Positions 21,557 through 30,567 of a DNA stretch of 64,000 nt are shown here, piece after piece. Both the position numbers and the translations under genes were made by a program. Within the stretch, counting starts at the first letter, position 1, and every line of letters starts with the position of its first letter. The DNA comes from Phycisphaeraceae bacterium (GTDB taxonomy: Bacteria > Planctomycetota > Phycisphaerae > Phycisphaerales > SM1A02), in the NCBI GenBank assembly GCA_015709595.1, contig CP054178.1, forward strand, positions 2,299,205 through 2,363,204, given 5' to 3'. A model generated the notes under the pieces. It was given only the letters and a program-made list of their open reading frames with translations. It was not told the DNA's origin and ran no database searches.

Positions 21557-21847
21557 TCAGATCACCACCATTCCGCTCTCCTGATCCGGCAAACTCTGCC
21601 CCAGGACGGTCGCCGACTCGCGGGCGGCGTCCTCGTTGCTGCCCAGGTCCACGATGAGGAGCTGGTCCTCTTTCAGGTTGAGGATCTCGCGGGCGGCGTT
21701 CTCCAGGCGGACGCGGTCGATGGCCTTGAGCGTGCAATAGAAGACGGAGTACTGCCACGGCTCGCCATACGCCTTCATCAGCTTGTGGATGCGGCGGAGG
21801 CGTTTGTCGTGCCGCACGTCGTAGCAGACGAGGTAGCAGCGGCGCAT
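21557..21847 (-). CDS. cas2: CRISPR adaptation protein Cas2
   Basis: A 96-aa Cas2: RRCYLVCYDVRHDKRLRRIH gives the first beta strand with the conserved Asp, followed by YGEPWQYSVFYCTL and EDQLLIVDLGS. Cas2 dimers bridge Cas1 dimers in the spacer-integration complex. The ATG at 21847 lies 4 bp after the cas4-cas1 stop, so the two are co-translated; cas12b follows in the same direction. Confidence 0.96.
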   Translation of the reverse strand: MRRCYLVCYDVRHDKRLRRIHKLMKAYGEPWQYSVFYCTLKAIDRVRLENAAREILNLKEDQLLIVDLGSNEDAARESATVLGQSLPDQESGMVVI

Positions 21848-21851
21848 GGCG

Positions 21852-23648
21852 TTACCTCGTGGTAAGGAAGGCGAGCGTCGGCACCTCGCCCAGGAGCCAG
21901 GCGGCGACGAGCCGGGCGTGCAGCATGAGCATCCGCCGATAGGACAGGCGGTACTCGAAGACGGGATGCCGGACCTCGGTGTCCATGCGGCGGCCATAGG
22001 CGGAGAAGAATCCCTTGCGGCCGGCGTCGGTCAGGGCGCAGCCGGCGGCGGTGTCGAGGAAATGGCCCTCGGTCAGTTCGCCACGGTTGAACGCCGAGAC
22101 GGCGATCGAGTCAGCGATCAGCGGCCGGAACGGCTCCATCAGGTCCAGCGCCAGCGCCGGGCGTCCGGGGCGCGTGGCGTGAAGCGCCCCGAGCGTCGGT
22201 TCCAGACTGGCGAGTCGCGCAGCGGCGGTACATTCGTGCGTCAGCATCGAATAGGCGAATGACAGCACGGCGTTGACGGGATCGGGCGGCGGGCGGCGTT
22301 TGCGGCCGTTGCTGTCGAAACGCGCGGCGATCTCCTTGACACCCTCCTTGAACATACCCGCGAAGTGGCGGAAGTAGATGGCGGCGGCGTTGCCTTCGTG
22401 GCCGCGGAGTTCGTCCAACGTAGTCGCGTGCTCGGCGGCGTTCACACTGTCCTGGAGGTCCGCCGCCACGCGCGACGGGAGCGCGGCGTGATTGCGCATA
22501 AGCAGCGTGCGCTGGTTGGCGATTTTGGCGACCGTGACGGCTCTGGCGAGTTCGAGGGCCTTGTCGGGCCGGTCGAGCGTCCTGATCTGCGCGGCGCGCA
22601 CGGCGGCGCTCGTCGGTCCCATCGGGTCCATCATGGCAACCAGCCGCCCGGCGGCGGTGAGGAACCCGACGGGAACCTCGTGGTCGGCGAAGACGGCGAG
22701 TGCCTGCGTCGAGACCTGCACGCCGCCGAGCACGGTGAGCGATTCGACGTTTGCCAGCGGCAGGTCGCGGACGACGCCGCCATCCTTGTCCGTGATTCGG
22801 ACGGACTGGCCGCGCACGCCGACGCGGACACCCTCCTTCTGGAGGACGACGTGGATGCCGTCGTCGCGCGGCGGCCAGAGTTTCCGCGGCGTGAGCTGCT
22901 CGTCGGCTGTCTCGCCGTTGATTGTGAGCGTCGTCAGACGCTGGTGATTGATCTCGTCAGGCAGGCAGATCGGCTGGAGCGAGCAGCGCGGGCACTTCGG
23001 ATCGTTCACCAGCGGCGGCGGGCGCTCTCCTGCCGCAGCGCGTTTCGCGGCCTCCAGTTCCGCGAGCGCCTCGCGTTTCAGTGCATCGTCAACCGGTATT
23101 CGGAGCTTCAACCGCTCGGCTGCGTAATAGAAGTACGCTTCGGGGACGGTGTACCCGGCTTCTTCCAGCAGGATTGCCTGGAGCCCGATCTGTACGCGGT
23201 CGGTGGGCCACGGCTCCGGACCGGGGAGCAGTCGCCCCTGCTCCATCATTTCATCCACGGGTTCGGCGACCTCGCCACAACGCTTCGGTCTGCCTTTGCG
23301 GTACTCGACGGGGATGGCGGTCGTGCCGTTGATCTCGGCCAAGTCGAGCTTGGCGGTCAGGCCCAGCCGGTCGCTGGTAAGCGCGAGGCTGCGGACGGAA
23401 CGCGGGCGATCCGGGTCGGTGTCAGATTGTTCCAGTTTCTCGGTCTTCTTCCTGCCGCGCCCGCTCTTCCCGTTGCCTTCTGGTGTTGGCGGGGCCTCGC
23501 TTGGCCGATCTACCCGGGTATGAACGCCGGCGCCCTGCTCGGTGTCGGCGCTGGGCAGAAAGACCCCCTCTACCGTCATGTAGTAGAACAGGCGCGGGCA
23601 ATAAGCATGCTCCGCCACGCCGCGACATGGCCAATGGGAGCCGTCCAT
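21852..23648 (-). CDS. cas4-cas1: Cas4-Cas1 fusion adaptation protein
   Basis: A 598-aa fusion typical of type V-B. The Cas4 nuclease part occupies about residues 1-235, with the first cluster Cys at 17 (AYCPRLFYY) and the C-terminal Cys219, Cys222 and Cys228 (CPRCSLQPIC), expected to bind an Fe-S cluster. The Cas1 integrase part follows from about residue 255 (VRVGVRGQSVRITDKDGG), with catalytic-type motifs RGHEGNAAAIYF, LTHECTAAARLASLEP and ALDLMEPFRPLIAD. Cas4 selects and trims PAM-containing prespacers and Cas1 integrates them. It heads the cas operon. No clear ribosome site precedes the ATG at 23648. Confidence 0.95.
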   Translation of the reverse strand: MDGSHWPCRGVAEHAYCPRLFYYMTVEGVFLPSADTEQGAGVHTRVDRPSEAPPTPEGNGKSGRGRKKTEKLEQSDTDPDRPRSVRSLALTSDRLGLTAKLDLAEINGTTAIPVEYRKGRPKRCGEVAEPVDEMMEQGRLLPGPEPWPTDRVQIGLQAILLEEAGYTVPEAYFYYAAERLKLRIPVDDALKREALAELEAAKRAAAGERPPPLVNDPKCPRCSLQPICLPDEINHQRLTTLTINGETADEQLTPRKLWPPRDDGIHVVLQKEGVRVGVRGQSVRITDKDGGVVRDLPLANVESLTVLGGVQVSTQALAVFADHEVPVGFLTAAGRLVAMMDPMGPTSAAVRAAQIRTLDRPDKALELARAVTVAKIANQRTLLMRNHAALPSRVAADLQDSVNAAEHATTLDELRGHEGNAAAIYFRHFAGMFKEGVKEIAARFDSNGRKRRPPPDPVNAVLSFAYSMLTHECTAAARLASLEPTLGALHATRPGRPALALDLMEPFRPLIADSIAVSAFNRGELTEGHFLDTAAGCALTDAGRKGFFSAYGRRMDTEVRHPVFEYRLSYRRMLMLHARLVAAWLLGEVPTLAFLTTR

Positions 23649-23859
23649 ATCGGAATCATCGGTTCCGTAGAGGACGCTCTTTTCGGTGTCTGCGGATGCG
23701 CGGGATAGAAAATACAGAAATCCGCCCGCATCGGTGCGGTTCTCGGACGCCGCGCCGCGGCGCTACCGTCCTGAGTCCCAGAACATCGAACTGCCCAACC
23801 CGTTATCTGCCAAGGACTTCAAGCCACGAACCGCTTGCGAGAAACTCGAAGTCAGGACA

Positions 23860-26412
23860 CTACTTCTCGTAGGGTCCAAGAAACCGCTCGCCGTTGAAGT
23901 GGATCAGGTGGGTTGGCGCATCGGCGACCCAGACTTCCGTTTCCCATGCGATGTCAGGCAGGTACTCGCGCATCGCCTGACGGTCCAGGAAGGCGGTGAC
24001 GAACACGAGTCCGGCCTTGGAGCCGGCGAACAAATCCTTGAGTTGCGTGTGCCGGAGCATGTTCACCGGGCCGTGTGATGTGACGGCCTCGACGAGCACA
24101 AGCCAGTTGCGGTCCTTGTAGTGGATCACCACGTCGGGCATCTTGCCGTGTCGGTCGATGACGACGCCGAGCTTCTTGAGGTACGCCTCGTCATAGACCA
24201 GATGCTTGTCACCGGCGTCGCCGACGTACACCAGGTGGCCGCCCGGCGTGAAGCGCGGCGCGAACTGCTCGATGATTTCCTTGATGAGGACGTTCTGTCC
24301 GCCGGCCGACAAGTGGAGCGTCTGGCCCGTCGGCAGCGTGACCGGAATCTGCGACATCTGACGGGCTGCCTCGCGCAGCCGGTTCTTCCCCTCCATCGAA
24401 TCCAGATACTCGGAGAGGTTCTTGTGCCAGTCGTCGGTGCCGAAGGTGCGCAGGAGTTCCAGCGCCGACGGTTCGACCTGGTAAACGTTCTTCGGGCTGT
24501 TGGTGGGGCGCTGCGGATCATCCGGATTGAGCAGCACAAACCCCATCTCCACGAACTGGTGGAGCGTGAAGCGGCGAATCGTCTCGCGGGTGTTGGGCGC
24601 GTACTTCTTGCCGTACTTGGCGGCCATCCAGTCCATCAGTTCCGTGACGCCGCGAAGCGGGTTGCCGGCCTTCGACCAAGGAGCGGTGGGTTCGAGATCG
24701 ACCAAGGCAAGCAGCGTCAGCGCCGAGCGCTCGTTGACCTGCCCCTTGGGCGCTTTGAGGGCTTTCAGCACGTCGAGGGCGGACTCGACCTTGGTCTTGT
24801 TCGCAATGGGGTCGTCGCCTTCGCTCATGCTCGGAATCTCCTCTCGTATCAATCGGTTGATCTCGTCGGTGGACGGCATCCGGCCGTTCACGTGACGGCC
24901 CAAGCGCTCCAGCGTCTCCCGGTCTGGGAAACGCAGCGAGCGGAGGTCGCGCGCGTTGACCTGCGTGTGGCCGCTGAACTGCCGGAAGTAGGCGTCCACC
25001 GCCGTTCCGTTGAGGAACAGCGCCAGGCCCTTGGCCAATGCCGGCGGCAAGCCGTGGTGGTCTTGATGGATGACGTTGAGTTTATTGTCGAAGGCGACAG
25101 GACTGCGCGGCAGTCGGTTCGGATCGCACAGCGCGGCTACGACACGGCGCTTCTCCTCCTTGGCGCTGAACCGCTTGACCAGCACGTACCAGCCGCGCGG
25201 CAGCAAGTCGGGATCTTCGTCGCCACGAACGTGAATCGCGTTGGGCTTGTCGCGAAGGTCGCGCGGCCACTCGACGAAGCCCTCCGGTGACAGGTGCCTG
25301 GGGAAGATGAGCGGCGCGTCTCCGTTGCTTGCTTTGGCGCGCAACCGATCCCGCGCGCGGAAGTCCACGACGCGACCGGTGGAGACGGCAATCTCCAACT
25401 CGGCAAGTGTGTATGGCAGCCGCCGCATTGCGTCGCCGATTTGAGCATCCGTCTCGTCGGGCACGACGTGCATGACCATGTCAGAGTCGGTCGGCGACAC
25501 GAACTGTTCGGGCGTCAGCGTCTGCGATGCCATGCCGTCGTCGCCAGGGCCGTGCGACGTGGTGACGAGAATCGGCGTCGGCTCACCGCCGCGCACGGCA
25601 TGAATGATTGCGTTCTCCTGGAGCACGTCGTCCTGGTTGAACGCCGCCTGGCGTGAGTCGTAAACATGCACGCGGTGGAATGCCATGCGATTGACGAGTG
25701 CCCGGCGGAACGGTCGGAAGTACGAGCCGTTCATGTAGCTGCGCGGCGTGATGGCGACGAGCTCGCCTTGGTCGGCCAGCAATTCAACCGTCAGCCATAC
25801 GAACGCCGCATAGAGATTACTCGTCTCGATGCCGGCGGCGCGCAGCCGCAATCGCTCCTCGCTGTCGCTGCGGAGCTTGCGGTACGGCGGATTGAGAATC
25901 GCCGCGTCGAATTGCGGTGCGTCGCCGGCGAACAAGCGGTTGGCGCCGACCATGTCGGCAGCTTCCAGGATAAAGTCGCCGTGGCGAAGGTCGGCGGTGA
26001 ACGCGACTCCTTCTCTGCGGCACGCTGCCTCGCACAGCCGAAGTGTGCCCTCCAAGGACGGGATGAGCGCGTCGTCCAGTTCCCATACCGTGGCGCTGAT
26101 GCGTTCCGGGCGCGCCGCTCGTCGTGAGCACAACTCGGCGACCGCCGCCGCCGTGAGCATTCCGTTGCCGCCGCCGGCGTCGAGCAGGCGCAGTGTCTTG
26201 GGCATCCGGGGAAACGCGAACAGCGACGCCATGAATCTGGCAACCGACTCCGGTGTAAAGAACTGCCCGAGTTTGGCTCGTCTCGCTTGGTCGTCGGCGA
26301 GTCTGGCTGACACGTCAAGGCGCAGCAGGTCGATGCGATCGAGCAGCGCGGCCGCGGTTACGGCGTGTTCCACGGTCGGCGTGTAAATCTGCGTCGATGC
26401 GGTCCGAGCCAC
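23860..26412 (-). CDS. Fused adenine methyltransferase and BsuBI/PstI-type restriction endonuclease
   Basis: One uninterrupted 850-codon frame. The first 528 or so residues form an Eco57I/BsuBI-like N6-adenine methyltransferase (LGQFFTPESVARFMASLF, LDAGGGNGMLTAA SAM motif, NPPY at 174-177). The remainder, beginning near an internal Met at 24828, matches the BsuBI/PstI endonuclease: NERSALTLLALVDL, YAPNTRETIRRFTLHQF, NSPKNVYQ, MPDVVIHY with VEAVTSHGP, and WETEVWVADAPTHLIHFNG. That family recognises CTGCAG; specificity here is unproven. The GTG start at 26412 has an exact AGGAGG six bases upstream. In the usual systems the two genes are separate. Internal re-initiation at 24828 could yield a free nuclease. 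Confidence 0.92.
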   Translation of the reverse strand: MARTASTQIYTPTVEHAVTAAALLDRIDLLRLDVSARLADDQARRAKLGQFFTPESVARFMASLFAFPRMPKTLRLLDAGGGNGMLTAAAVAELCSRRAARPERISATVWELDDALIPSLEGTLRLCEAACRREGVAFTADLRHGDFILEAADMVGANRLFAGDAPQFDAAILNPPYRKLRSDSEERLRLRAAGIETSNLYAAFVWLTVELLADQGELVAITPRSYMNGSYFRPFRRALVNRMAFHRVHVYDSRQAAFNQDDVLQENAIIHAVRGGEPTPILVTTSHGPGDDGMASQTLTPEQFVSPTDSDMVMHVVPDETDAQIGDAMRRLPYTLAELEIAVSTGRVVDFRARDRLRAKASNGDAPLIFPRHLSPEGFVEWPRDLRDKPNAIHVRGDEDPDLLPRGWYVLVKRFSAKEEKRRVVAALCDPNRLPRSPVAFDNKLNVIHQDHHGLPPALAKGLALFLNGTAVDAYFRQFSGHTQVNARDLRSLRFPDRETLERLGRHVNGRMPSTDEINRLIREEIPSMSEGDDPIANKTKVESALDVLKALKAPKGQVNERSALTLLALVDLEPTAPWSKAGNPLRGVTELMDWMAAKYGKKYAPNTRETIRRFTLHQFVEMGFVLLNPDDPQRPTNSPKNVYQVEPSALELLRTFGTDDWHKNLSEYLDSMEGKNRLREAARQMSQIPVTLPTGQTLHLSAGGQNVLIKEIIEQFAPRFTPGGHLVYVGDAGDKHLVYDEAYLKKLGVVIDRHGKMPDVVIHYKDRNWLVLVEAVTSHGPVNMLRHTQLKDLFAGSKAGLVFVTAFLDRQAMREYLPDIAWETEVWVADAPTHLIHFNGERFLGPYEK

Positions 26413-26578
26413 TGACGACCTCCTGTCGCTACCTGACTTGCCGTAGCACGGGTGCCTGGCTGCGTCAAGCCTCCTGCCCGCCGGCGCGAGGGCGGGACAG
26501 CGTTTGGACGGATTATTGCAGACGCGGCGCTCGCTGTCGCCCGATGTGTGTGAGATCGTCCGGTGCCAACCGCCGGGA

Positions 26579-27400
26579 TCAGGCTGCCTCGGCCGACTCG
26601 GCGGCGGCGGCGTGGACGGCCGCGATGATCTCGGCAGCGGTCTTCTGGATGCGGTCGAGGGAGGCGGCCAGCGTCTCGGCCTTGCCGTCGAAGAGTTGGA
26701 TGTAATCGCTGGCGGCGGTGCCGGTCTCCAGGCCGATCGCCTGACAGACGACGAAGGCGACCGCTTCGGCCTCGGTCTCGCGGACGGTCTTGCTGGTCGG
26801 GCGGTCCTCGCCGCGGTGGAGCAGCTCGTGGGCCAACTCGTGCGCGAGGACGGAGAACTCGATGGCCGGCTCCAGGTCAGGGCGGATGCTGATGCGGCCA
26901 CCGCGGGAGACGCCCAGAGCGTCGTGCGGCACGTCAATGTGGTCGAGCGTGATGCCGCGTTCGGTGACAAGTGCCTTGAGGCGGTCGGTGTGGTGGCGCG
27001 GGTCGCCGTTGACGCGCGCCGGCTCGGGCAACGACTCGCCATCCGTCTGCGACACGTCGAAGACGTAGACGCCGCGGAACCGCAGCACCGGCTTGGATTC
27101 TCCGTCGCCGTCGCTGTCCTGCTCGTCGCGCTTGCGGATGAGCATGGGGGCGATGATGACGATGCCCTTCTCGCCCTTGCGGACGAAGCGACCCATCTGC
27201 CGCCAGGTGTGGAAGCCGGCGACGTGCGTGGCGTCGGGCTTCTGCGAGAGGATCATCAGCACGTTCCCGAAGCTGTACTTGTGGAACTTCGCCAGCATGG
27301 CAAGGTAGCGGGTGAGCGCTTCGCTCTTGCCGTGCGCGAGCGCGTCGGCGAGTTGTTCGAGGGCCTGGTCGGCGATCTTCCTGGCTTGTTCGGCTTTCAT
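26579..27400 (-). CDS. ArdC-like antirestriction / zincin protein
   Basis: A 273-aa protein. The N-terminal part (YLAMLAKFHKYSFGNVLMIL, VAGFHTWRQMGRFVRKGEKG) matches the ArdC ssDNA-binding domain. The C-terminal part holds a zinc-metallopeptidase HExxH motif (HELAH, 187-191) followed by ETEAEAVAFVVCQAIGLETG. ArdC-type proteins of conjugative plasmids protect incoming single-stranded DNA from restriction. ATG at 27400 follows AAGGAG. It lies next to the restriction-modification fusion, which suits a mobile element. Confidence 0.88.
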   Translation of the reverse strand: MKAEQARKIADQALEQLADALAHGKSEALTRYLAMLAKFHKYSFGNVLMILSQKPDATHVAGFHTWRQMGRFVRKGEKGIVIIAPMLIRKRDEQDSDGDGESKPVLRFRGVYVFDVSQTDGESLPEPARVNGDPRHHTDRLKALVTERGITLDHIDVPHDALGVSRGGRISIRPDLEPAIEFSVLAHELAHELLHRGEDRPTSKTVRETEAEAVAFVVCQAIGLETGTAASDYIQLFDGKAETLAASLDRIQKTAAEIIAAVHAAAAESAEAA

Positions 27401-27757
27401 GGTTCTGCTCCTTGTCGGGCCCCGCGACGTGCGGTCCCTTCGCCAGGCACGAGGGACCACGTCGGGGGTGACAAGGAGCGAGCGGCGCGACGGCCGGCGG
27501 CCCGCCGGAGAGTCCCACGTCAGCGGAGCAGGCCGAATGACGGAGCGCACCCGCAGGGCGCGCAGCGGCGACGGCGTGAGGCGTGCATGACTCGGAGGCG
27601 GGCAGCGAAGCGGCGACGGCCGGGAGCGCCGCGGCAGAAAGCCGGAACGGGCGAAATCGCCGACAATCAGGGCCGTGCAAAGAGGCGGATGCTTCGCCAC
27701 CCCCGCGTTGCGCTGACCTGTGTCGCTAGAATTGCGCGAGTCATCGGGAGAGTGCGA
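27401..27757 (+). other. Intergenic region without recognised gene
   Basis: This 357-bp gap separates the ArdC-like gene and the zinc-ribbon gene, which diverge. It is GC-rich and open in several frames, but I see no family motif, tRNA or clear terminator. Promoters for both genes must lie here. Confidence 0.5.
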
Positions 27758-28009
27758 ATGGACGATCCTCAGTGCGACCGCTGCGCGTCCCGGCCCGTGA
27801 TGCGGCCGGCTTCGACGGAGAAGCTCATCGACTTCGGCGTGTCAACGCGCGGCGTGCCGCATGTGCAACGGCGGATGGGCCATCCCGCGCAGGCAATGGC
27901 GTGGACGCTCACGAACATGGCGTCGTCCGTCGGCAACTACTTCTTCGAGACGGTCGTTTACAAGTGCGACGAATGCGGCCACATGGTCAAGAAGACGTGC
28001 CGACGTTGA
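27758..28009 (+). CDS. Small zinc-ribbon-like protein
   Basis: An 83-aa product with paired CxxC knuckles: CDRC near the N terminus (residues 6-9) and CDEC about ten residues from the C terminus, suggesting a zinc-ribbon. No family is recognised. The frame is open far upstream, but the ATG at 27758 with a GGGAGAG sequence before it gives a compact protein. Function unknown; plausible but unproven gene. Confidence 0.5.
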   Translation: MDDPQCDRCASRPVMRPASTEKLIDFGVSTRGVPHVQRRMGHPAQAMAWTLTNMASSVGNYFFETVVYKCDECGHMVKKTCRR

Positions 28010-28028
28010 TGGGAGTCGGGTGGCGGAA

Positions 28029-28322
28029 TCAGCGCTCGCGATCGGGAGCAGTCGTCGATGGTTGGCGTACCTTGCCAGACCATGACGCGGTGCGGCGGTG
28101 CCGGACGATGTCGTAGATCAGCGCGCCCAGGGCGGCGACTCCGACTACGATGGCGAGCTTCCGGCTCCCCCTTTCCGGCAGGATTGTGTTGTGCCCGGCA
28201 GCGCCGGCAACGCCGGCGGCGACCAGCCCGACAGCACTCGCAGCGAGGCCGTCGCTCTTCGCACTGCGCTCGTTATCGTCGCCGAATGGGGGGTCGCTAC
28301 GACCCGGTTCCGTTTCCGTCAT
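28029..28322 (-). CDS. Small predicted membrane protein
   Basis: A 97-aa hypothetical protein with two hydrophobic stretches, GLAASAVGLVAAGVAGAAG and LAIVVGVAALGALIYDIV, each long enough to span a membrane, and a basic C-terminal tail. A start 15 bp upstream at 28337 is possible. No family recognised. It converges on the small zinc-ribbon gene. Confidence 0.45.
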   Translation of the reverse strand: MTETEPGRSDPPFGDDNERSAKSDGLAASAVGLVAAGVAGAAGHNTILPERGSRKLAIVVGVAALGALIYDIVRHRRTASWSGKVRQPSTTAPDRER

Positions 28323-28504
28323 GATGCACGCCCTCAACCTTCATTCTGCCACAGGTGCATCGGGACGTGTATGAAGGTTTTGTGACAGAAACTTCGGCCG
28401 TGGAGACAAGGGCTTGACGGTTGTCGGCTCGCGTCAATGCCAGTGCGCCGTGTCGAAGTGGCGGCGAGCGGCTCTGCCCCGGACCGGGTACGGATAGGCC
28501 CGAG

Positions 28505-28777
28505 CTATCGGCGGGTCTCGTCCTCGACGCGGGCGATCAGCGCCGACGGCCGGACCTTGAGTACCTTACAGATCTTGAACAGCATCTGGACGGTCGGCGA
28601 CTTCTGGTTCAGCTCCAAAAGGCTCACGTAGTTGCGCGAGACGCCGGCCCTGGCCGCAAGGGTTTCCTGCGTCAGCTTCGCCTTGAGCCGTTCTTCGCGG
28701 AGTTCATCGCCAAGCACCAAATGAAGGCTAAAGGCTGGATTTCGGCGAGTCTGCCAACTATAGTTGGAATGCGGCAC
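28505..28777 (-). CDS. XRE-family HTH regulator
   Basis: A 90-aa protein whose core (LGDELREERLKAKLTQETLAA, then RAGVSRNYVSLLELNQKSPT and ICKVLKVRPSALI) is a lambda-Cro/C1-type helix-turn-helix. Such single-domain regulators control mobile-element or restriction-modification genes. The start could be at an internal codon near the LGDELREERL segment. It diverges from the PEP-CTERM gene by about 45 bp. Confidence 0.85.
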   Translation of the reverse strand: MPHSNYSWQTRRNPAFSLHLVLGDELREERLKAKLTQETLAARAGVSRNYVSLLELNQKSPTVQMLFKICKVLKVRPSALIARVEDETRR

Positions 28778-28821
28778 GGTCGGGCCGGGCCGCGAGGCTC
28801 GCCTTCTTCGGAGGATCGGTC

Positions 28822-29466
28822 ATGCGTTGTTTGTCCGTTCTCGTCGGTCTCACCGTCACGCTCCTGTCTGCCCTGCCCGCCTCCGCCGACATCATCGAGG
28901 TCGGAGGGGCGGCGGTCCTCGCCGAGCCCCCCTCCTCCATCCTGCTCAACCAGTGGGAGAGCGACACCGAGATCCGCGGGTTCTTCGAGCGGCAGGTCGT
29001 CCTGTCCTCGGACGTGTCACTCGACCACGTCAACATCGGCCTCGTCGATCACGAGTCGCTGCTCGTGCCGGGATTCGTGTCCGCAGGCACGGCGGTCCAG
29101 AGCTACCTGTTCCACGCCGACTCGGTGAACGGTTTCGACGCGCTGCTCTCCGGCTACGTCGTGTTCGACGCGCCCATCCTCGGCGTGCTCATCCACAGTT
29201 CGTCGATGAACGGGACCGACGGCTTTCTTGGCCGGCCGGGGATCACCTACGGCCAGCATCCTGGCCGCCGTCTTGAACTCCCGCCCGGCTCGCTCGACAC
29301 GTTCGAGATTTCCGGGGACCGCATGCGGCTGGACTTCACGCTGAAGTTCGCCGCCGCGAACGACAACATCCGCATCATCACGGCCATCCCTGAACCCGGC
29401 TCGCTCGCCCTGCTCTCCCTGGTCGGGCTCGCCGGCCTGCGGCGACGGAGGGAGGCGCAACGGTGA
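28822..29466 (+). CDS. Exported PEP-CTERM protein
   Basis: A 214-aa secreted protein. It has an N-terminal signal peptide (LSVLVGLTVTLLSALPASA) and a C-terminal sorting tail of the PEP-CTERM type: IPEPGSLALLSLVGLAGL followed by RRRREAQR-like basic residues. In PEP-CTERM/exosortase bacteria such proteins are exported, trimmed and attached at the surface. The middle has no recognised domain. It overlaps the next gene by 4 bp. Confidence 0.85.
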   Translation: MRCLSVLVGLTVTLLSALPASADIIEVGGAAVLAEPPSSILLNQWESDTEIRGFFERQVVLSSDVSLDHVNIGLVDHESLLVPGFVSAGTAVQSYLFHADSVNGFDALLSGYVVFDAPILGVLIHSSSMNGTDGFLGRPGITYGQHPGRRLELPPGSLDTFEISGDRMRLDFTLKFAAANDNIRIITAIPEPGSLALLSLVGLAGLRRRREAQR

Positions 29467-30035
29467 GCGCGAACCCGTCAAGCACAACTTCCCTGCCGGC
29501 TCGGCTGTTCCGGGGTGCCGGCCTCGCCATCGCGTTCATTGCGCTGTTCGTGATTGGCCTTATGCTGCTGACCTCGGGCGTCGATCGCGAGTCACCTCTC
29601 CTGATCGCCGCCGGCGCGCTCTGCTCGCTCGGGGCGCTGATCCAGGGGATTCGGATGGCCGCCCGGAGCGAGCGGCACCGTGTTGCCGAATGGGCGGACC
29701 CTGCGTTTGCCGGTCAACTCGTGTGCGAACGATGCGGTGTGTTTCCCCACGAGAACGGCATCGCCCGTCCGCAATCGCGGGCACGGGCAGCGGTTCACTT
29801 CGTCTTCGGTATCGCGGTCTTACTGGTCATCGCGAATGCACTGCTGTCCGGGCTGGACAGGCAATCGCTTCTCGGGGCGGTCGGGGTCGTTCTCCTGGGT
29901 GCCTATGCCAGTCGGTGGGCATCGACGCCGCGATTCGGCTGCCCGACTTGCATGGGCGATTCCGTCGTCTCCCGCCAGAGCGCCAAGGGTGCTCGTTGGG
30001 CTGCAAGGTTTGAGCAACGCAGCGCCGTCGAGTAA
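29463..30035 (+). CDS. Predicted membrane protein with cysteine pairs
   Basis: A 190-aa protein translationally coupled to the PEP-CTERM gene (GTG at 29463). Hydrophobic stretches include AGLAIAFIALFVIGLMLLT, LIAAGALCSLGALI and VHFVFGIAVLLVIANALL. Two soluble segments carry Cys pairs, LVCERCGVFPH and FGCPTCMGD, suggesting metal binding. No family recognised. Co-expression with the exported neighbour is likely. Confidence 0.6.
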   Translation: MSANPSSTTSLPARLFRGAGLAIAFIALFVIGLMLLTSGVDRESPLLIAAGALCSLGALIQGIRMAARSERHRVAEWADPAFAGQLVCERCGVFPHENGIARPQSRARAAVHFVFGIAVLLVIANALLSGLDRQSLLGAVGVVLLGAYASRWASTPRFGCPTCMGDSVVSRQSAKGARWAARFEQRSAVE

Positions 30036-30567
30036 CCGCCTGCATCGATCTCAGTCCGCGAGAAATCGTCACTGAGGGGTCAGAGGATTCCTTCGGGCGG
30101 CTGACTGGCCTCGGAGTCGATTCCTCGCTTCTACGGGCCTCTATTGGGGCCGGAAACGATGCCATAGGCTTGAACCCTTCCCTGAGTGCCATCCAGGCCT
30201 CTCCTCGATGTGAAGGCGTCGCGGTCTGCTCAGTCGGGGCAACTCTCCGGCCTGTCGGCGGTGCTTTCTGGCTGCGGCTGCTGAGGTTTTCGTGGCGCTA
30301 TCCACAGCCGGCGCCGTTCTTTCGATGAGGCGTGCGAGCCGCCGCCTCGGCCAGCGCTGTCGGGGCGCGCTCGGCGGCGGTCGCGGCGCTTTGTATTGGA
30401 GTATAAGAAAGACCACGGGCGCAACCCGTTGATTCTGCTCGATCCGAACCGTCACGATCTGTCGGGCGACCGTCACGACCAGTCGGTGAACCGTCAAAAG
30501 GCGCTTGCGCTTCTGTCGGACATCTGCCAGTGTGTTGTCTGACTACTGACAAAATCGGAGGGCGAAA
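30036..30567 (+). other. Upstream region of the rep gene
   Basis: This 530-bp stretch has no convincing protein. It is less biased in composition than the flanks and could hold part of a replication origin or the rep promoter. Just before the rep ATG, TGTTGTCTGACTACTGACA and a CGGAGG ribosome site are seen. No tandem repeat of more than two units was found here. Confidence 0.4.
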
